Of a DNA stretch of 43,980 bases, positions 16,567 through 24,729 are shown piece after piece. The DNA lies in the NCBI GenBank assembly GCA_964632395.1, contig CAZWES010000007.1, positions 1-43,980 of the forward strand, given 5' to 3'. The DNA comes from CAZWES01 sp964632395. Lineage in GTDB: Bacteria; Patescibacteriota; Gracilibacteria; Peribacterales; Peribacteraceae. How positions within the stretch are numbered: the first letter of the stretch is position 1; each line of letters begins with the position of its first letter. A model generated the notes under the pieces. That model was given only the letters and a program-made list of their open reading frames with translations. It made no database searches and was not told the DNA's origin. A program made the translations under genes and the position numbers.

Positions 16567-17163
16567 ATGAGCAACCAATTACACCAGCATCCGCTCACAG
16601 AAAAAGCTTATGCTTGGGCGCTCTCAGGCACAGGCAGCGAACCCGAAAAGGACCTTTATTGCCCCACGCGCGATATACTTGATGCTCGCATAAACCGCAT
16701 TTGCAGGAGCATGGTTCGTGCTGGGGAAGACGAATCTTACTCTTTGCTGCTAGGAGCAGTTCTGTCGGAAATAGGTGTAAATTCCTTTGATCACAACATC
16801 GGACAATGGAGCGACATCCCGGGTGTATTTATTGCATGTGAACAGAAAGGAAAATCAACAATCACTGTACTTGCCGATCGAGGTCAGGGCGTTTTTGCAA
16901 CCCTAAAACGCGTTGTGTCAGATATTTCCTCAGATGAAGAAGCTCTGCGAACAGCATTCACAAGGCAGATTTCCGGACGAGCGCCGGAGAAGCGCGGAAA
17001 TGGACTTAAGTTCGTACGCGGTATTCTATTAGAAGACGGGGTTGATTTACTGTTTCAATCAGGAACCTCTGAATACATCATTTCAGGAAAGGAAGAGAAA
17101 TGGAATGTATCGAAAAACAATGTTCAGGGCTGCATAGCCGTAGTATCATCATCCACACAATGA
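16567..17163 (+). CDS. GHKL/HATPase_c-type ATP-binding protein
   Basis: A 198-residue cytoplasmic protein with the Bergerat ATP-binding fold but no histidine-kinase dimerisation domain. The N box is EIGVNSFDHN (Glu68, Asn72), the G1 box is DRGQG (104-108) and the G2 box is RGNGL (143-147). Such stand-alone domains act as anti-sigma or switch kinases that phosphorylate a STAS partner, as in SpoIIAB/RsbW. The next gene is a STAS-like protein and overlaps this one by 4 bases (ATGA), so a kinase/anti-sigma-like pair is plausible. Kinase activity is inferred, not shown. It starts 5 bases after copy 2 of the multi-CxxC protein; the upstream GAGGT may help initiation. Confidence 0.8.
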   Translation: MSNQLHQHPLTEKAYAWALSGTGSEPEKDLYCPTRDILDARINRICRSMVRAGEDESYSLLLGAVLSEIGVNSFDHNIGQWSDIPGVFIACEQKGKSTITVLADRGQGVFATLKRVVSDISSDEEALRTAFTRQISGRAPEKRGNGLKFVRGILLEDGVDLLFQSGTSEYIISGKEEKWNVSKNNVQGCIAVVSSSTQ

Positions 17164-17447
17164 CCATAGATATGTTTAAATTCGGCGAGATGTTAAACTC
17201 AAGACCTGATGGCCGAGAAGCGCTGCTCGCGATCCGTCCAAGAATAAAAAACGAAAAAGAGATAGAAATTGACTTCGTCGGAGTAAAGATGCTTACACCC
17301 TCGTTCGCAGATGAATTCGTGACTCCGCTTGTTGAGGAATACTCTGAAGAAAATCTTAAACTTGTTAATACTCAGGAGAACATCACTGTTAAAAAAACGC
17401 TGGAATTCCTTTCGGAGAACTGGGATAAAAATATCAAGATGGAATGA
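17160..17447 (+). CDS. STAS-like DUF4325 protein
   Basis: A 95-residue protein matching the DUF4325 pattern: an N-terminal FGEMLNSRPDGREAL, then IEIDFVGVKMLTPSFADEFV, which corresponds to the beta strand and helix where STAS proteins place the phosphorylated Ser/Thr (the SPSFADEF-type motif, here TPSFADEF). The C-terminus LKLVNTQENITVKKTLEFL is also typical. In other genomes this family often lies beside a GHKL ATPase, as here. The ATG overlaps the previous stop (ATGA), indicating translational coupling and a fixed stoichiometry. It is the last gene of the operon and is convergent with the small gene ending at 17456. Confidence 0.82.
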   Translation: MTIDMFKFGEMLNSRPDGREALLAIRPRIKNEKEIEIDFVGVKMLTPSFADEFVTPLVEEYSEENLKLVNTQENITVKKTLEFLSENWDKNIKME

Positions 17448-17455
17448 GGATAGAT

Positions 17456-17680
17456 CTAAACCTCCTCATAAAACGCCGAGAACACCGTGAAGTCCAAAAA
17501 GTCCACATCCCCATCACGATCAAAATCGGATTCCACTTGTACGCGCAAAAGCTCATCACCCTTGAGTATTCGCCCCAAAAGATTCTCCCCGGGGATTCGC
17601 GATGCAATAAATACCGCAGCAAAGACGGCAAGGCCGGCAACGGCGGCGAGGAGGAGCCTGTTTGTTTTGTTTAGACGCAT
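17456..17680 (-). CDS. Membrane-anchored mini-protein with dockerin/EF-hand-like calcium loop
   Basis: A 74-residue protein: a short basic N-terminus (MRLNKTNR), one transmembrane helix (LLLAAVAGLAVFAAVFIAS) and an outward-facing tail containing DFDRDGDVDFLDFTVFSAFY. This tail matches the calcium-binding loop and following helix of a dockerin type I repeat (D-x-D-x-DG-x-x-D-x-x-D). Only one repeat is present, whereas true dockerins have two, so a cellulosomal role is unlikely; single repeats occur in many CPR surface proteins. The start at 17680 is fixed by TGGTATAAT ending 6 bases upstream. The longer frame upstream is repeat-derived. Confidence 0.7.
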   Translation of the reverse strand: MRLNKTNRLLLAAVAGLAVFAAVFIASRIPGENLLGRILKGDELLRVQVESDFDRDGDVDFLDFTVFSAFYEEV

Positions 17681-17686
17681 CGGGTT

Positions 17687-17695
17687 ATTATACCA
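17687..17695 (-). promoter_or_regulatory. Extended -10 promoter of the dockerin-like gene
   Basis: On the minus strand this reads TGGTATAAT, ending 6 bases before ATG 17680. A TTGGAA sequence 18 bases further upstream, at the edge of the palindromic repeat, could serve as the -35. Confidence 0.65.
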
Positions 17696-17709
17696 CAATT
17701 TGGGAGAAA

Positions 17710-17828
17710 ATTCCAAGCACCAAATTCCAAAAGAATTCCAAATCTCAAATCCCAAAACCAGAGCTACAAGTCCTAATCTTTGAAATTTGGAATTTGAGAT
17801 TCTTTTGGTGCTTGGAATTTGGTGCTTG
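17710..17828. repeat. Palindromic repeat family A, copy 2
   Basis: The left arm contains CCAAGCACCAAATTCCAAAA and the right arm mirrors it with TTTGAGATTCTTTTGGTGCT. It lies between the divergent dockerin-like gene and hppA. Hydrophobic codons in one frame (EIWNLRFFWCLEFG) explain spurious open frames here. Confidence 0.9.
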
Positions 17829-17896
17829 TTGTTTGAAGCCTTGAGCTTATCTCCCTACAATCCACTCCTGAAAAACTATTTACCAATCGCTAAACC

Positions 17897-19948
17897 ATGA
17901 CAACTCCCACCACCCTTCTAACCGTAATGATCTGTGCCATCGTCGGCCTTGCCACAGCTATCATCTACAGCTTTCGAATCGCAAAGCTTCCTGCAGGTAA
18001 CGATACGATGCAGGAAATCGCCGGGATGATTAAAGAAGGTGCTATGGCATTCCTTAAAAAAGAATACAAAGTGATTTCCATTTTTATAATTGCAGTCGCA
18101 ATTTTGATATTCATTTTTCTTGATAAAGGAGGAGCTCCATTCACCGCGGTAAGCTTCTTGCTCGGAGCACTTGCATCGCTTTCTGCCGGATACATTGGAA
18201 TGCAGACTGCAACGACTGCAAATGTGAGGACTACGGAAGCGGCTAGGAAGTCACTCGGGCAGGCACTAAGAGTTGCATTCCTCTCCGGTTCAACTTTGGG
18301 CCTCGCAGTTGTGGGGCTCGGATTGCTCGGACTTACAGCAATCTTCGCTGTGCTGATGATGGTTGTTAATATTCAGGACACAAGCAGGGTGCTGGAGATT
18401 CTGACCGGGTTTGGATTCGGAGCATCATCAATCGCACTTTTTGCACGTGTTGGCGGAGGAATCTACACAAAAGCTGCAGATGTTGGAGCGGATCTTGTTG
18501 GGAAAGTAGAAGCAGGTATTCCGGAAGATGACCCGAGGAACCCCGCAGTGATAGCTGATAATGTTGGTGATAATGTTGGTGATGTTGCAGGAATGGGGGC
18601 AGATTTATTTGAAAGTTATGTGGGCTCAATTCTCGCTGCAATGATAATTGGATGGGCAGTTATCGGAACTTCGCAGGCAATCCTTTTCCCGCTGATGGTT
18701 GCAGCTTTTGGAATACTCGCAAGCGTAATTGCAAGCTTCTTTGTAAAAGCTGGGAAGAAATCTGATGTTCATGGCGTACTCAAGCGCGGAATAATCGTGA
18801 GCTCTGTGCTCGTTTTGATCGGGAGCTATGTACTTTCAAAGCAATTCCTCGGAGTGCTTGCAACAGGAGTCTTCATCGCACTTACAGTTGGACTCATCGC
18901 AGGAGTTGTCATCGGTTTGCTTACGGAGTACTACACCTCCGCCAAGTACGCACCCGTGCGGCACGTCGCAAAAGCTTCGGAAACGGGGGCTGGAACTAAT
19001 CTGATCGCGGGACTCGCGCTTGGATATATTTCCACAGGCGCTCCGGTTTTGGTCCTTGTGCTCGGTATCGGAATTGCATTCACAGCAGCGGAGACAGCGG
19101 CAGACGGAGTCGGACTCTATGGAATTGCAATTGCCGCAGTGGGGATGCTTTCCACACTCGGCGCATCGCTTGCTGTGGATGCTTACGGTCCAGTCGCTGA
19201 TAATGCAGGAGGAATCGCAGAAATGAGCGGACTACCTTCATCAGTCAGAAAAAATACTGATGAACTTGATTCCGCCGGAAACACAACCGCAGCAATCGGA
19301 AAAGGATTTGCAATCGGATCCGCAGCGTTGACCGCACTTGCGCTCTTCTCAGCATTCTCTGCAGCTTCCGGGCTTACTTCGATTGATGTTACAAGACCAA
19401 TTGTCCTGATCGGGCTATTCCTCGGTGGCATGCTTCCGTTCCTCTTTTCCTCGATGACAATGAATGCGGTGGGGCGAGCGGCGCACGCAATGATTGAGGA
19501 AGTTCGCAGGCAATTTAAAGAGACTCCGGGACTCTTGGAAGGAAAAGCAAAAGGCGATACCGCAAGATGCGTCTCAATTTCTACCGGTGCTGCAATCCGC
19601 GAAATGATCGCACCGGGCTTACTCGCAATCCTTGCACCAGTTGTAGTTGGACTTTCACTCGGCTCTGAAGCTTTGGGCGGAATGCTTGCAGGAGCCTTGG
19701 TGACGGGCGTACTGCTCGCAATCAGCATGGCAAACTCCGGCGGTGCATGGGATAACGCCAAGAAGTACATCGAGGCTGGAAACTTAGGAGGCAAAGGCTC
19801 TGATCCGCATAAAGCAGCTGTAATCGGTGATACGGTTGGCGATCCGTTTAAGGATACGAGCGGGCCTTCTATCAACATCTTAATCAAGTTGATGACGATT
19901 GTTAGCTTATTGACCGCGGGGTTGTACAGCGCTTCGGGGTTGCTATAG
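17897..19948 (+). CDS. hppA: Membrane-bound ion-translocating pyrophosphatase
   Basis: A 683-residue protein with about 16 transmembrane helices that uses pyrophosphate hydrolysis to pump H+ and/or Na+ across the membrane. The signature motifs are intact: DVGADLVGKVE (195-205), DNVGDNVGDVAGMGADLFES (221-240), and near the C-terminus GDTVGDPFKDTSGPS. The diagnostic position in GNTTAA (about residue 460) is Ala rather than Lys, which by family rules indicates the K+-dependent subfamily. H+ versus Na+ specificity is not assigned. In a cell with a reduced energy metabolism it could recover energy from biosynthetic PPi. No Shine-Dalgarno sequence precedes the ATG. Confidence 0.97.
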   Translation: MTTPTTLLTVMICAIVGLATAIIYSFRIAKLPAGNDTMQEIAGMIKEGAMAFLKKEYKVISIFIIAVAILIFIFLDKGGAPFTAVSFLLGALASLSAGYIGMQTATTANVRTTEAARKSLGQALRVAFLSGSTLGLAVVGLGLLGLTAIFAVLMMVVNIQDTSRVLEILTGFGFGASSIALFARVGGGIYTKAADVGADLVGKVEAGIPEDDPRNPAVIADNVGDNVGDVAGMGADLFESYVGSILAAMIIGWAVIGTSQAILFPLMVAAFGILASVIASFFVKAGKKSDVHGVLKRGIIVSSVLVLIGSYVLSKQFLGVLATGVFIALTVGLIAGVVIGLLTEYYTSAKYAPVRHVAKASETGAGTNLIAGLALGYISTGAPVLVLVLGIGIAFTAAETAADGVGLYGIAIAAVGMLSTLGASLAVDAYGPVADNAGGIAEMSGLPSSVRKNTDELDSAGNTTAAIGKGFAIGSAALTALALFSAFSAASGLTSIDVTRPIVLIGLFLGGMLPFLFSSMTMNAVGRAAHAMIEEVRRQFKETPGLLEGKAKGDTARCVSISTGAAIREMIAPGLLAILAPVVVGLSLGSEALGGMLAGALVTGVLLAISMANSGGAWDNAKKYIEAGNLGGKGSDPHKAAVIGDTVGDPFKDTSGPSINILIKLMTIVSLLTAGLYSASGLL

Positions 19949-19951
19949 CCG

Positions 19952-20218
19952 CGTCATACTGAGTGGACTCCCACAACGGGAAAGGGGGCACCATTGTAGT
20001 GCTTGATCCCTACCATAAAACTCTGTTTTTGAAATATGCCCCCTTTCCCGTTGTGGGATGGACGTATCGAAGTACCTTCTGAGCACTGAGAAGTGCTTCG
20101 ATACGCCTCTCCCCGCAGAGGGGCAGGGGCATTATGAGAACATCATAATCATCGTAAGCATTTATTGAACTCAAGCTGGAACCCCTGCCCCTCTGCGGGG
20201 GATCCACTCAGCATGACG
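19952..20218. repeat. 267-bp composite element of nested inverted repeats
   Basis: 16-base ends (CGTCATACTGAGTGGA at 19952-19967, and its inverse with one mismatch at 20203-20218) enclose three more inverted repeats: a perfect 22-bp pair at 19969-19990/20037-20058, a hairpin at 20063-20105 with CGTATCGAAG arms, and a perfect 19-bp pair at 20111-20129/20182-20200. It occupies most of the 379-base gap between hppA and pyrG. No coding frame of interest is seen. The layout resembles a small non-autonomous mobile element or several REP units inserted into one another. Confidence 0.85.
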
Positions 20219-20327
20219 TGGTTTTTGCTTGCAGATTTTTCCGCTATCTGTAAACTATCCAGCGGGCTCCAGGAAATCTGGACCCGAAGTCCCCCAGAAT
20301 TGCCAGAAGGACTTCCCAATTTAATCT

Positions 20328-22031
20328 ATGGCACCACAGAAGAGGACATCAGTGAGATCCAAAAAGAAAACCTCAACAAGGAAACGCATATCTGACCCCC
20401 GCTTCGTGTTTGTGACGGGAGGAGTGTGTAGCAGCCTCGGCAAAGGAATCGCAACCGCAAGCATAGGAGCAATTATGAAGGCGAGCGGATTAAAAATTTT
20501 TGTGATGAAGTTGGATCCGTACCTGAATGTTGATCCCGGAACTATGAACCCATTCCAACATGGGGAGGTGTACGTGACGGATGATGGAGCGGAGACAGAT
20601 TTGGATCTTGGGCACTACGAAAGATTTATTGATGAGCCGATGAACAAGTTTAGCACTTTAACGAGCGGACAGGTTTACCAATCCGTTCTTGCAAAAGAGC
20701 GTAAGGGTGATTTCTTGGGTGGAACGATTCAGGTGGTGCCGCACATCACAAATGCCATAAAGAAAAAAGTGATAGAGGCTGCGGATAAGAATGATGCGGA
20801 AGTGATGATGGTTGAGATTGGTGGGACAGTTGGAGACATAGAAGGCGAGCCGTTTCTGGAAGCAATCCGCCAGCTTAAATCTGACCTTGGTGCCGATAGG
20901 ACTTTCCATGTGCATTTGACTCTTTTGCCATATCTGGAAGGAAGCAAAGAATTAAAAACAAAACCGACTCAGTTATCCGTCAGGGAATTGAGGCGGATTG
21001 GATTGCATCCGGATATGATCGTGGCACGCGCCGATAAGCGAATTCCAAAATCGTTATTGAGGAAGATCAGCCTCTTCTGCGATGTACCGGAGGAAGCGGT
21101 TATCCCGTGTCAGACCATGGATTCTATTTATGATGTGCCTGAAGAAATACAGAAGTATGGAATTGCACAGATCGTTGCAGAAAAACTTAAGCTCGGGAAA
21201 GTTAAGCCAAATATGAAAAAGTGGGCCGAAGGCAAAAAGAGGCACAAGGCGGTTCGCGGATCAGTCCCGGTTGCAATTGTAGGCAAATACACTCATCTGG
21301 AGGATGCTTACCTCTCGGTGATTGAGGCAATTAAGACTGCTGCAGTTTTTGAAAGGCGAAAGGCAGAAATTGTATGGGTGGATGCAGAGAAACTGGAAGA
21401 GAATGATGAGGAAACGTGGAAGAAGCTCAAACGCTGCAAAGGAATTGTTGTTCCCGGAGGATTTGGCTTGAGGGGAATTGAGGGAAAACTACTTGCTGCA
21501 AAACATGCCAGACAGAAGAAAGTCCCATACCTCGGCCTCTGCCTTGGCTCACAAATCCTTGCAATTGATTTTGCACGACACGCGCTCAAGGATCCCAAAT
21601 TGACAAGTGAGGAATTTGATGAGGACGGGAAAGTTAAGCCAAACAAGTACGTCGTGCACTTCCTGCCCGGCCAGCATAAAGGCAGATCAAAGGGTGGCAC
21701 TCTCAGACTCGGAGCTTACGAATGCAAACTCAAGAAGGGTACAAAAGCATATGGAGCGTACAGCAGCGCGGGTTCGGTTACCCGCGTTGCGGACGTAATA
21801 TATGAACGACATCGCCACCGCTACGAGTTCAATAATGACTTTAAAAAGAAACTGGAAGAAAAAGGATTGCTTTTTTCAGGGGAATGGCCAGGGACGGGAA
21901 TCATGGAAATTGTTGAAATTGAAGATCATCCCTTCATGCTCGGCAGCCAGTTCCATCCGGAGTTTAAGAGCAGGCCTCACAGGCCACATCCTTTGTTTGC
22001 AGGGTTTATGAGGGCAGTAGTGAAACCTTGA
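20328..22031 (+). CDS. pyrG: CTP synthase
   Basis: A 567-residue cytoplasmic enzyme that makes CTP from UTP with glutamine as amino donor. The synthetase domain begins with FVTGGVCSSLGKGIATAS and continues with KLDPYLNVDPGTMNPFQHGE and EIGGTVGDIE. The glutamine amidotransferase domain has PGGFGLRG, the nucleophile in GLCLGSQ (Cys near residue 404) and the His-Glu pair in FHPEF. A basic tail of about 25 residues (QKRTSVRSKKKTSTRKRIS) precedes the usual N-terminus, and a start within it cannot be excluded because no Shine-Dalgarno sequence marks the ATG. Together with pyrD and pyrK it indicates pyrimidine synthesis capacity. Confidence 0.97.
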   Translation: MAPQKRTSVRSKKKTSTRKRISDPRFVFVTGGVCSSLGKGIATASIGAIMKASGLKIFVMKLDPYLNVDPGTMNPFQHGEVYVTDDGAETDLDLGHYERFIDEPMNKFSTLTSGQVYQSVLAKERKGDFLGGTIQVVPHITNAIKKKVIEAADKNDAEVMMVEIGGTVGDIEGEPFLEAIRQLKSDLGADRTFHVHLTLLPYLEGSKELKTKPTQLSVRELRRIGLHPDMIVARADKRIPKSLLRKISLFCDVPEEAVIPCQTMDSIYDVPEEIQKYGIAQIVAEKLKLGKVKPNMKKWAEGKKRHKAVRGSVPVAIVGKYTHLEDAYLSVIEAIKTAAVFERRKAEIVWVDAEKLEENDEETWKKLKRCKGIVVPGGFGLRGIEGKLLAAKHARQKKVPYLGLCLGSQILAIDFARHALKDPKLTSEEFDEDGKVKPNKYVVHFLPGQHKGRSKGGTLRLGAYECKLKKGTKAYGAYSSAGSVTRVADVIYERHRHRYEFNNDFKKKLEEKGLLFSGEWPGTGIMEIVEIEDHPFMLGSQFHPEFKSRPHRPHPLFAGFMRAVVKP

Positions 22032-22073
22032 AAACATCACCCGCCACATCGCTCGCAGAAAATAGCATGGGAT

Positions 22074-22278
22074 GTTAGCCCTGCAATTTATTGCAGGGCT
22101 AACAGATCACGAACATACGAATTTATTCGCCGTCGTGCGAGCATTCCAGACCTTCCATCATGGACGAATAAATTCGTGAAAATACGACACGTTAGCCCCG
22201 CAATGAATTGCGGGGCTAACGACGAATAGCATGACATACGTGCAATCCTGGGTTAATGATGCAATTCGGGGGCTAACC
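22074..22278. repeat. Cluster of REP-like hairpins between pyrG and livG
   Basis: Two perfect or near-perfect 30-base palindromes, at 22074-22103 and 22191-22220, share the form GTTAGCCCyGCAAT and ATTGCrGGGCTAAC. Between them a 12-bp inverted pair, CGAATTTATTCG (22118-22129) and CGAATAAATTCG (22165-22176), adds a larger loop. A decayed third copy ends with GGGGGCTAAC near 22277. Similar units accompany REP-associated transposases in other genomes, but no such gene is in this window. The hairpins lie between convergent genes and could also end transcription. Confidence 0.85.
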
Positions 22279-22281
22279 TCC

Positions 22282-23016
22282 CTACTCCGTCGGATCCGCC
22301 CCAAAATAAATCTCCTGCAGCTTGCTATCGTGATGAACCTCATCCGGCGTACCGGCAAGAACAACTGAGCCAACATCCAGAACAAGCACGCGATCGCACA
22401 CTTTGGCAATAAACGGGAGATCGTGCTCAATTATCAAAACTGTTTTACCTTCATCCTTGAGTTCTCGAATAAGTGCCGCAACGTCTTTTGTCATCTTTGG
22501 TGAAACCCCCGCGGTCGGCTCATCTAAAAGAAAGAGTTCTTTGCCTGCAGCAAGCGTCCTCGCAATTTCCAACAAGCGCATCTGCCCTCCGGAAAGACTA
22601 CTCGCCTTTTCCTTTGCACGATCCAAAAGCCCAACGAGTTCCAGAGTTGATTTGACCTTGTCCTTCAGATTCCCCATTTTTTGACGGCGATCTTTCGCAA
22701 GTGCTTCTAGCGCAACCAAAACATTTTCCTCAAGAGTCATCTCGCGGAAAATTCCAAAGTTCTGGAACACACGACCAATCCCACTCCGCGCACGCCTAGC
22801 CGGAGGAACTGCGGTGATATCCTCCCCTCGAAATTGAATTCGCCCTGATGTTGGCTTGAGGAATCCTGAGAGTACATTAAAGAGAGTTGTCTTCCCCGAT
22901 CCATTCGGACCAATCAGACCGATCACTTCACCCTCCTCGACTGAGAATGAGATGTCTCTTAGGATTTGTTGTGAGCCGAGAGCTAGGGAGATGGAGGAGA
23001 TAGAGAGGAGAGACAT
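22282..23016 (-). CDS. livG: Branched-chain amino-acid ABC transporter ATP-binding protein
   Basis: A 244-residue ATPase subunit: Walker A GPNGSGKTT, the LivG-type insertion FRGEDITAVPPARRARSGIG, signature LSGGQMRLLEIARTLA, Walker B LFLLDEPTAGVSP and the H-loop IIEHDL. The RVFQNFGIF motif is typical of LivG rather than LivF. It would energise the LivH/LivM channel encoded at 28051-29790. The ATG at 23016 gives the normal N-terminus MSLLSISSISLALGSQ; the longer frame upstream runs into the palindromic repeat. It is divergent from the first receptor gene. No LivF partner is present in the window. Confidence 0.92.
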   Translation of the reverse strand: MSLLSISSISLALGSQQILRDISFSVEEGEVIGLIGPNGSGKTTLFNVLSGFLKPTSGRIQFRGEDITAVPPARRARSGIGRVFQNFGIFREMTLEENVLVALEALAKDRRQKMGNLKDKVKSTLELVGLLDRAKEKASSLSGGQMRLLEIARTLAAGKELFLLDEPTAGVSPKMTKDVAALIRELKDEGKTVLIIEHDLPFIAKVCDRVLVLDVGSVVLAGTPDEVHHDSKLQEIYFGADPTE

Positions 23017-23043
23017 TGGGGATGAGTATAGCACTTCGGGTGA

Positions 23044-23152
23044 AGCACCAAATTCCAAGCACCAAGCACCAAAAGAATATCAAATTCCAAATCTCAAAGA
23101 GTTTTGGAATTTGAGATTTGTAATTCTTTTGGAATTTGGTGCTTGGTGCTTG
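23044..23152. repeat. Palindromic repeat family A, copy 3
   Basis: The left arm GCACCAAATTCCAAGCACC and the right arm TTTTGGAATTTGGTGCTTGG are inverted. It lies in the divergent gap between livG and the first receptor gene, so it may sit within or beside both promoters. Confidence 0.9.
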
Positions 23153-23181
23153 TCTTCTTTGCCAGTATCATTGTGGTTACC

Positions 23182-24333
23182 ATGAAAAAACTGACCCTTG
23201 CCCTCACGACAATAATCCTCTCCTCTTGCACTGGAGCCACACCCTCAGGCGAATCCCCCCACAGCGCTTCCTCTAACCCAATCCGAATCGGTTACATAGG
23301 GCCAATCACAGGTGATGCATCATCTTTTGGAGCAGATACTTTGAACGGGGCAAGGATGGCAATTGAGGAAGTAAATGCATCCGGGGGAATTGACGGGCGA
23401 CCGGTTTCTTTGATTGCGGAAGACGGCCGTTGCGACGGACCAACTTCCGAAGCTGCAGCCGAAAAATTAACTTCGATTGATCAGGTGGTAGGAATAATTG
23501 GGGGACACTGCAGCAGCGAAACTCTTGCCGCAGCACCGGTGGTAGAAGAGGCTTCCGTGCCTTTGATTTCTCCTATCTCCAGCAGCCCGGATATCACCCA
23601 TGCAGGCGATTTTGTATTCCGCGTTTACCCGAGCGACGCACTTAAAGGCAAAGCACTTGCAAGATATTTTGATAGCAAGCAATTTAAAAGAGTCGCGGTA
23701 ATTTCCGAGAACACTGATTTTTGCCTTGGTGTGAAGAATGTGGCAGTCGCTGCTTTAACTGAAGGCACTGAATGTATTTGCGATGAAGTTGTAGCTCCCG
23801 GAACAAAGGACTACAGAACAGCGCTTACAGAGCTGAATAAGAAAGAATTTGATGTGTTCCTTGCAAACGGGCAATCGCCGACAACAGTTGCGGCAATGGC
23901 AACGCAGATGCGGGAACTCGGCCTTACACAACCGATCGTGAGCACAGATGCTGCAGACTCTGTAACCCTCGGCCACATTGCACGCGATGCTGTTGAGGGC
24001 TTGCGCGCACTCTCTGTTCCCTCACTTTCTCCTGATGATCCCCATGCGCGCGAATTCATGAATACTTTTGATGGGAAATACCGCGCACCAGAGGTCGGTT
24101 ACTTCTTTGCCGCACTAAGTTACGAAGCAACAAAGATCCTACTCGAAGCAATTAGTGAAGCTGGAACGGACGGCAAAGTACTGCGTGACGAACTCTACGT
24201 GCATTCGGGGTACGAAACACTGGTCGGCACCATAAGTTTTGATGAGTATGGGGATGTTAAGGGGATACCGTTCGCTTTGAAGGAATTTCAGGGTGGTGAG
24301 CTAGTTGAAGTTGAGAGAATTCCATTGGAGTAG
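23182..24333 (+). CDS. Branched-chain amino-acid-type substrate-binding lipoprotein (copy 1)
   Basis: A 383-residue receptor of the periplasmic-binding-protein family used by Liv transporters. The signal MKKLTLALTTIILSSC has a lipobox with Cys16. The mature start is IRIGYIGPITGDASSFGAD, followed by EVNASGGIDGRPVSLIAEDG, CSSETLAAAPV and SPISSSPDIT, the segments that form the ligand cleft in this family. The true ligand is unknown. The ATG at 23182 is preferred over one at 23104 because the longer version adds codons from the palindromic repeat and would hide the lipoprotein signal. TATCAT lies 10 bases upstream. Two paralogues follow at 25120 and 26288. Confidence 0.9.
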   Translation: MKKLTLALTTIILSSCTGATPSGESPHSASSNPIRIGYIGPITGDASSFGADTLNGARMAIEEVNASGGIDGRPVSLIAEDGRCDGPTSEAAAEKLTSIDQVVGIIGGHCSSETLAAAPVVEEASVPLISPISSSPDITHAGDFVFRVYPSDALKGKALARYFDSKQFKRVAVISENTDFCLGVKNVAVAALTEGTECICDEVVAPGTKDYRTALTELNKKEFDVFLANGQSPTTVAAMATQMRELGLTQPIVSTDAADSVTLGHIARDAVEGLRALSVPSLSPDDPHAREFMNTFDGKYRAPEVGYFFAALSYEATKILLEAISEAGTDGKVLRDELYVHSGYETLVGTISFDEYGDVKGIPFALKEFQGGELVEVERIPLE

Positions 24334-24342
24334 TGGTACAAT
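24334..24342 (+). promoter_or_regulatory. Extended -10 promoter of the HEPN/MNT pair
   Basis: TGGTACAAT ends 6 bases before the GTG start at 24349, giving a predicted leaderless two-gene mRNA. It begins directly after the stop codon of the receptor gene. Confidence 0.6.
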
Positions 24343-24348
24343 ATCTCT

Positions 24349-24729
24349 GTGGACCCATCAAAAAGCACTATTGATCTCTGGCGGAAAGAGGCGAGAGAAG
24401 CACTGCGGATTGCGGAACTTGCACACAATGATGGCATTTACTGGGCATCACTTTTCAATTGTCATCACGCCGTAGAAAAAGCGCTTAAAGCTCAATATAT
24501 GGAAGACAAAAGCGAGAATCCTCCAACAACTCACGCACTGCTGGATATTGCTCATGAATTGAGTAGAACATGGGAAGATGGAGATGTAACACTCTTCGAT
24601 ACGCTTACAGACTTTGCAGTAGATACCAGATATCACGATGAAACGTGGCTGGGAAAAATGGCAACAAGAGAGCACTCGGAATATTGGATAGAACGCACCA
24701 ATTCTTTTCTATCTGCACTGTTACCATGA
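24349..24729 (+). CDS. HEPN-domain protein of a HEPN/MNT pair
   Basis: A 126-residue all-helical protein beginning with GTG. The HEPN signature is seen in the N-terminal half (WRKEAREALRIAELA, then SLFNCHHAVEKALKA). The classical RX4-6H ribonuclease motif is not clear; TRYHDETW and TREHSEYW are the nearest candidates. The next gene, a minimal nucleotidyltransferase, overlaps by 4 bases. In characterised systems the HEPN protein is a toxic RNase and the nucleotidyltransferase AMPylates it. Whether this pair acts so is inferred. It is placed between two receptor genes of the Liv locus. Confidence 0.8.
   Translation: MDPSKSTIDLWRKEAREALRIAELAHNDGIYWASLFNCHHAVEKALKAQYMEDKSENPPTTHALLDIAHELSRTWEDGDVTLFDTLTDFAVDTRYHDETWLGKMATREHSEYWIERTNSFLSALLP

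Noticed and set aside
22074..22220. CRISPR-like array of two 30-base repeats
   Set aside because: Only two complete copies, the copies are themselves perfect palindromes, spacing is 87 bases and contains an inverted repeat, and no cas gene is present.
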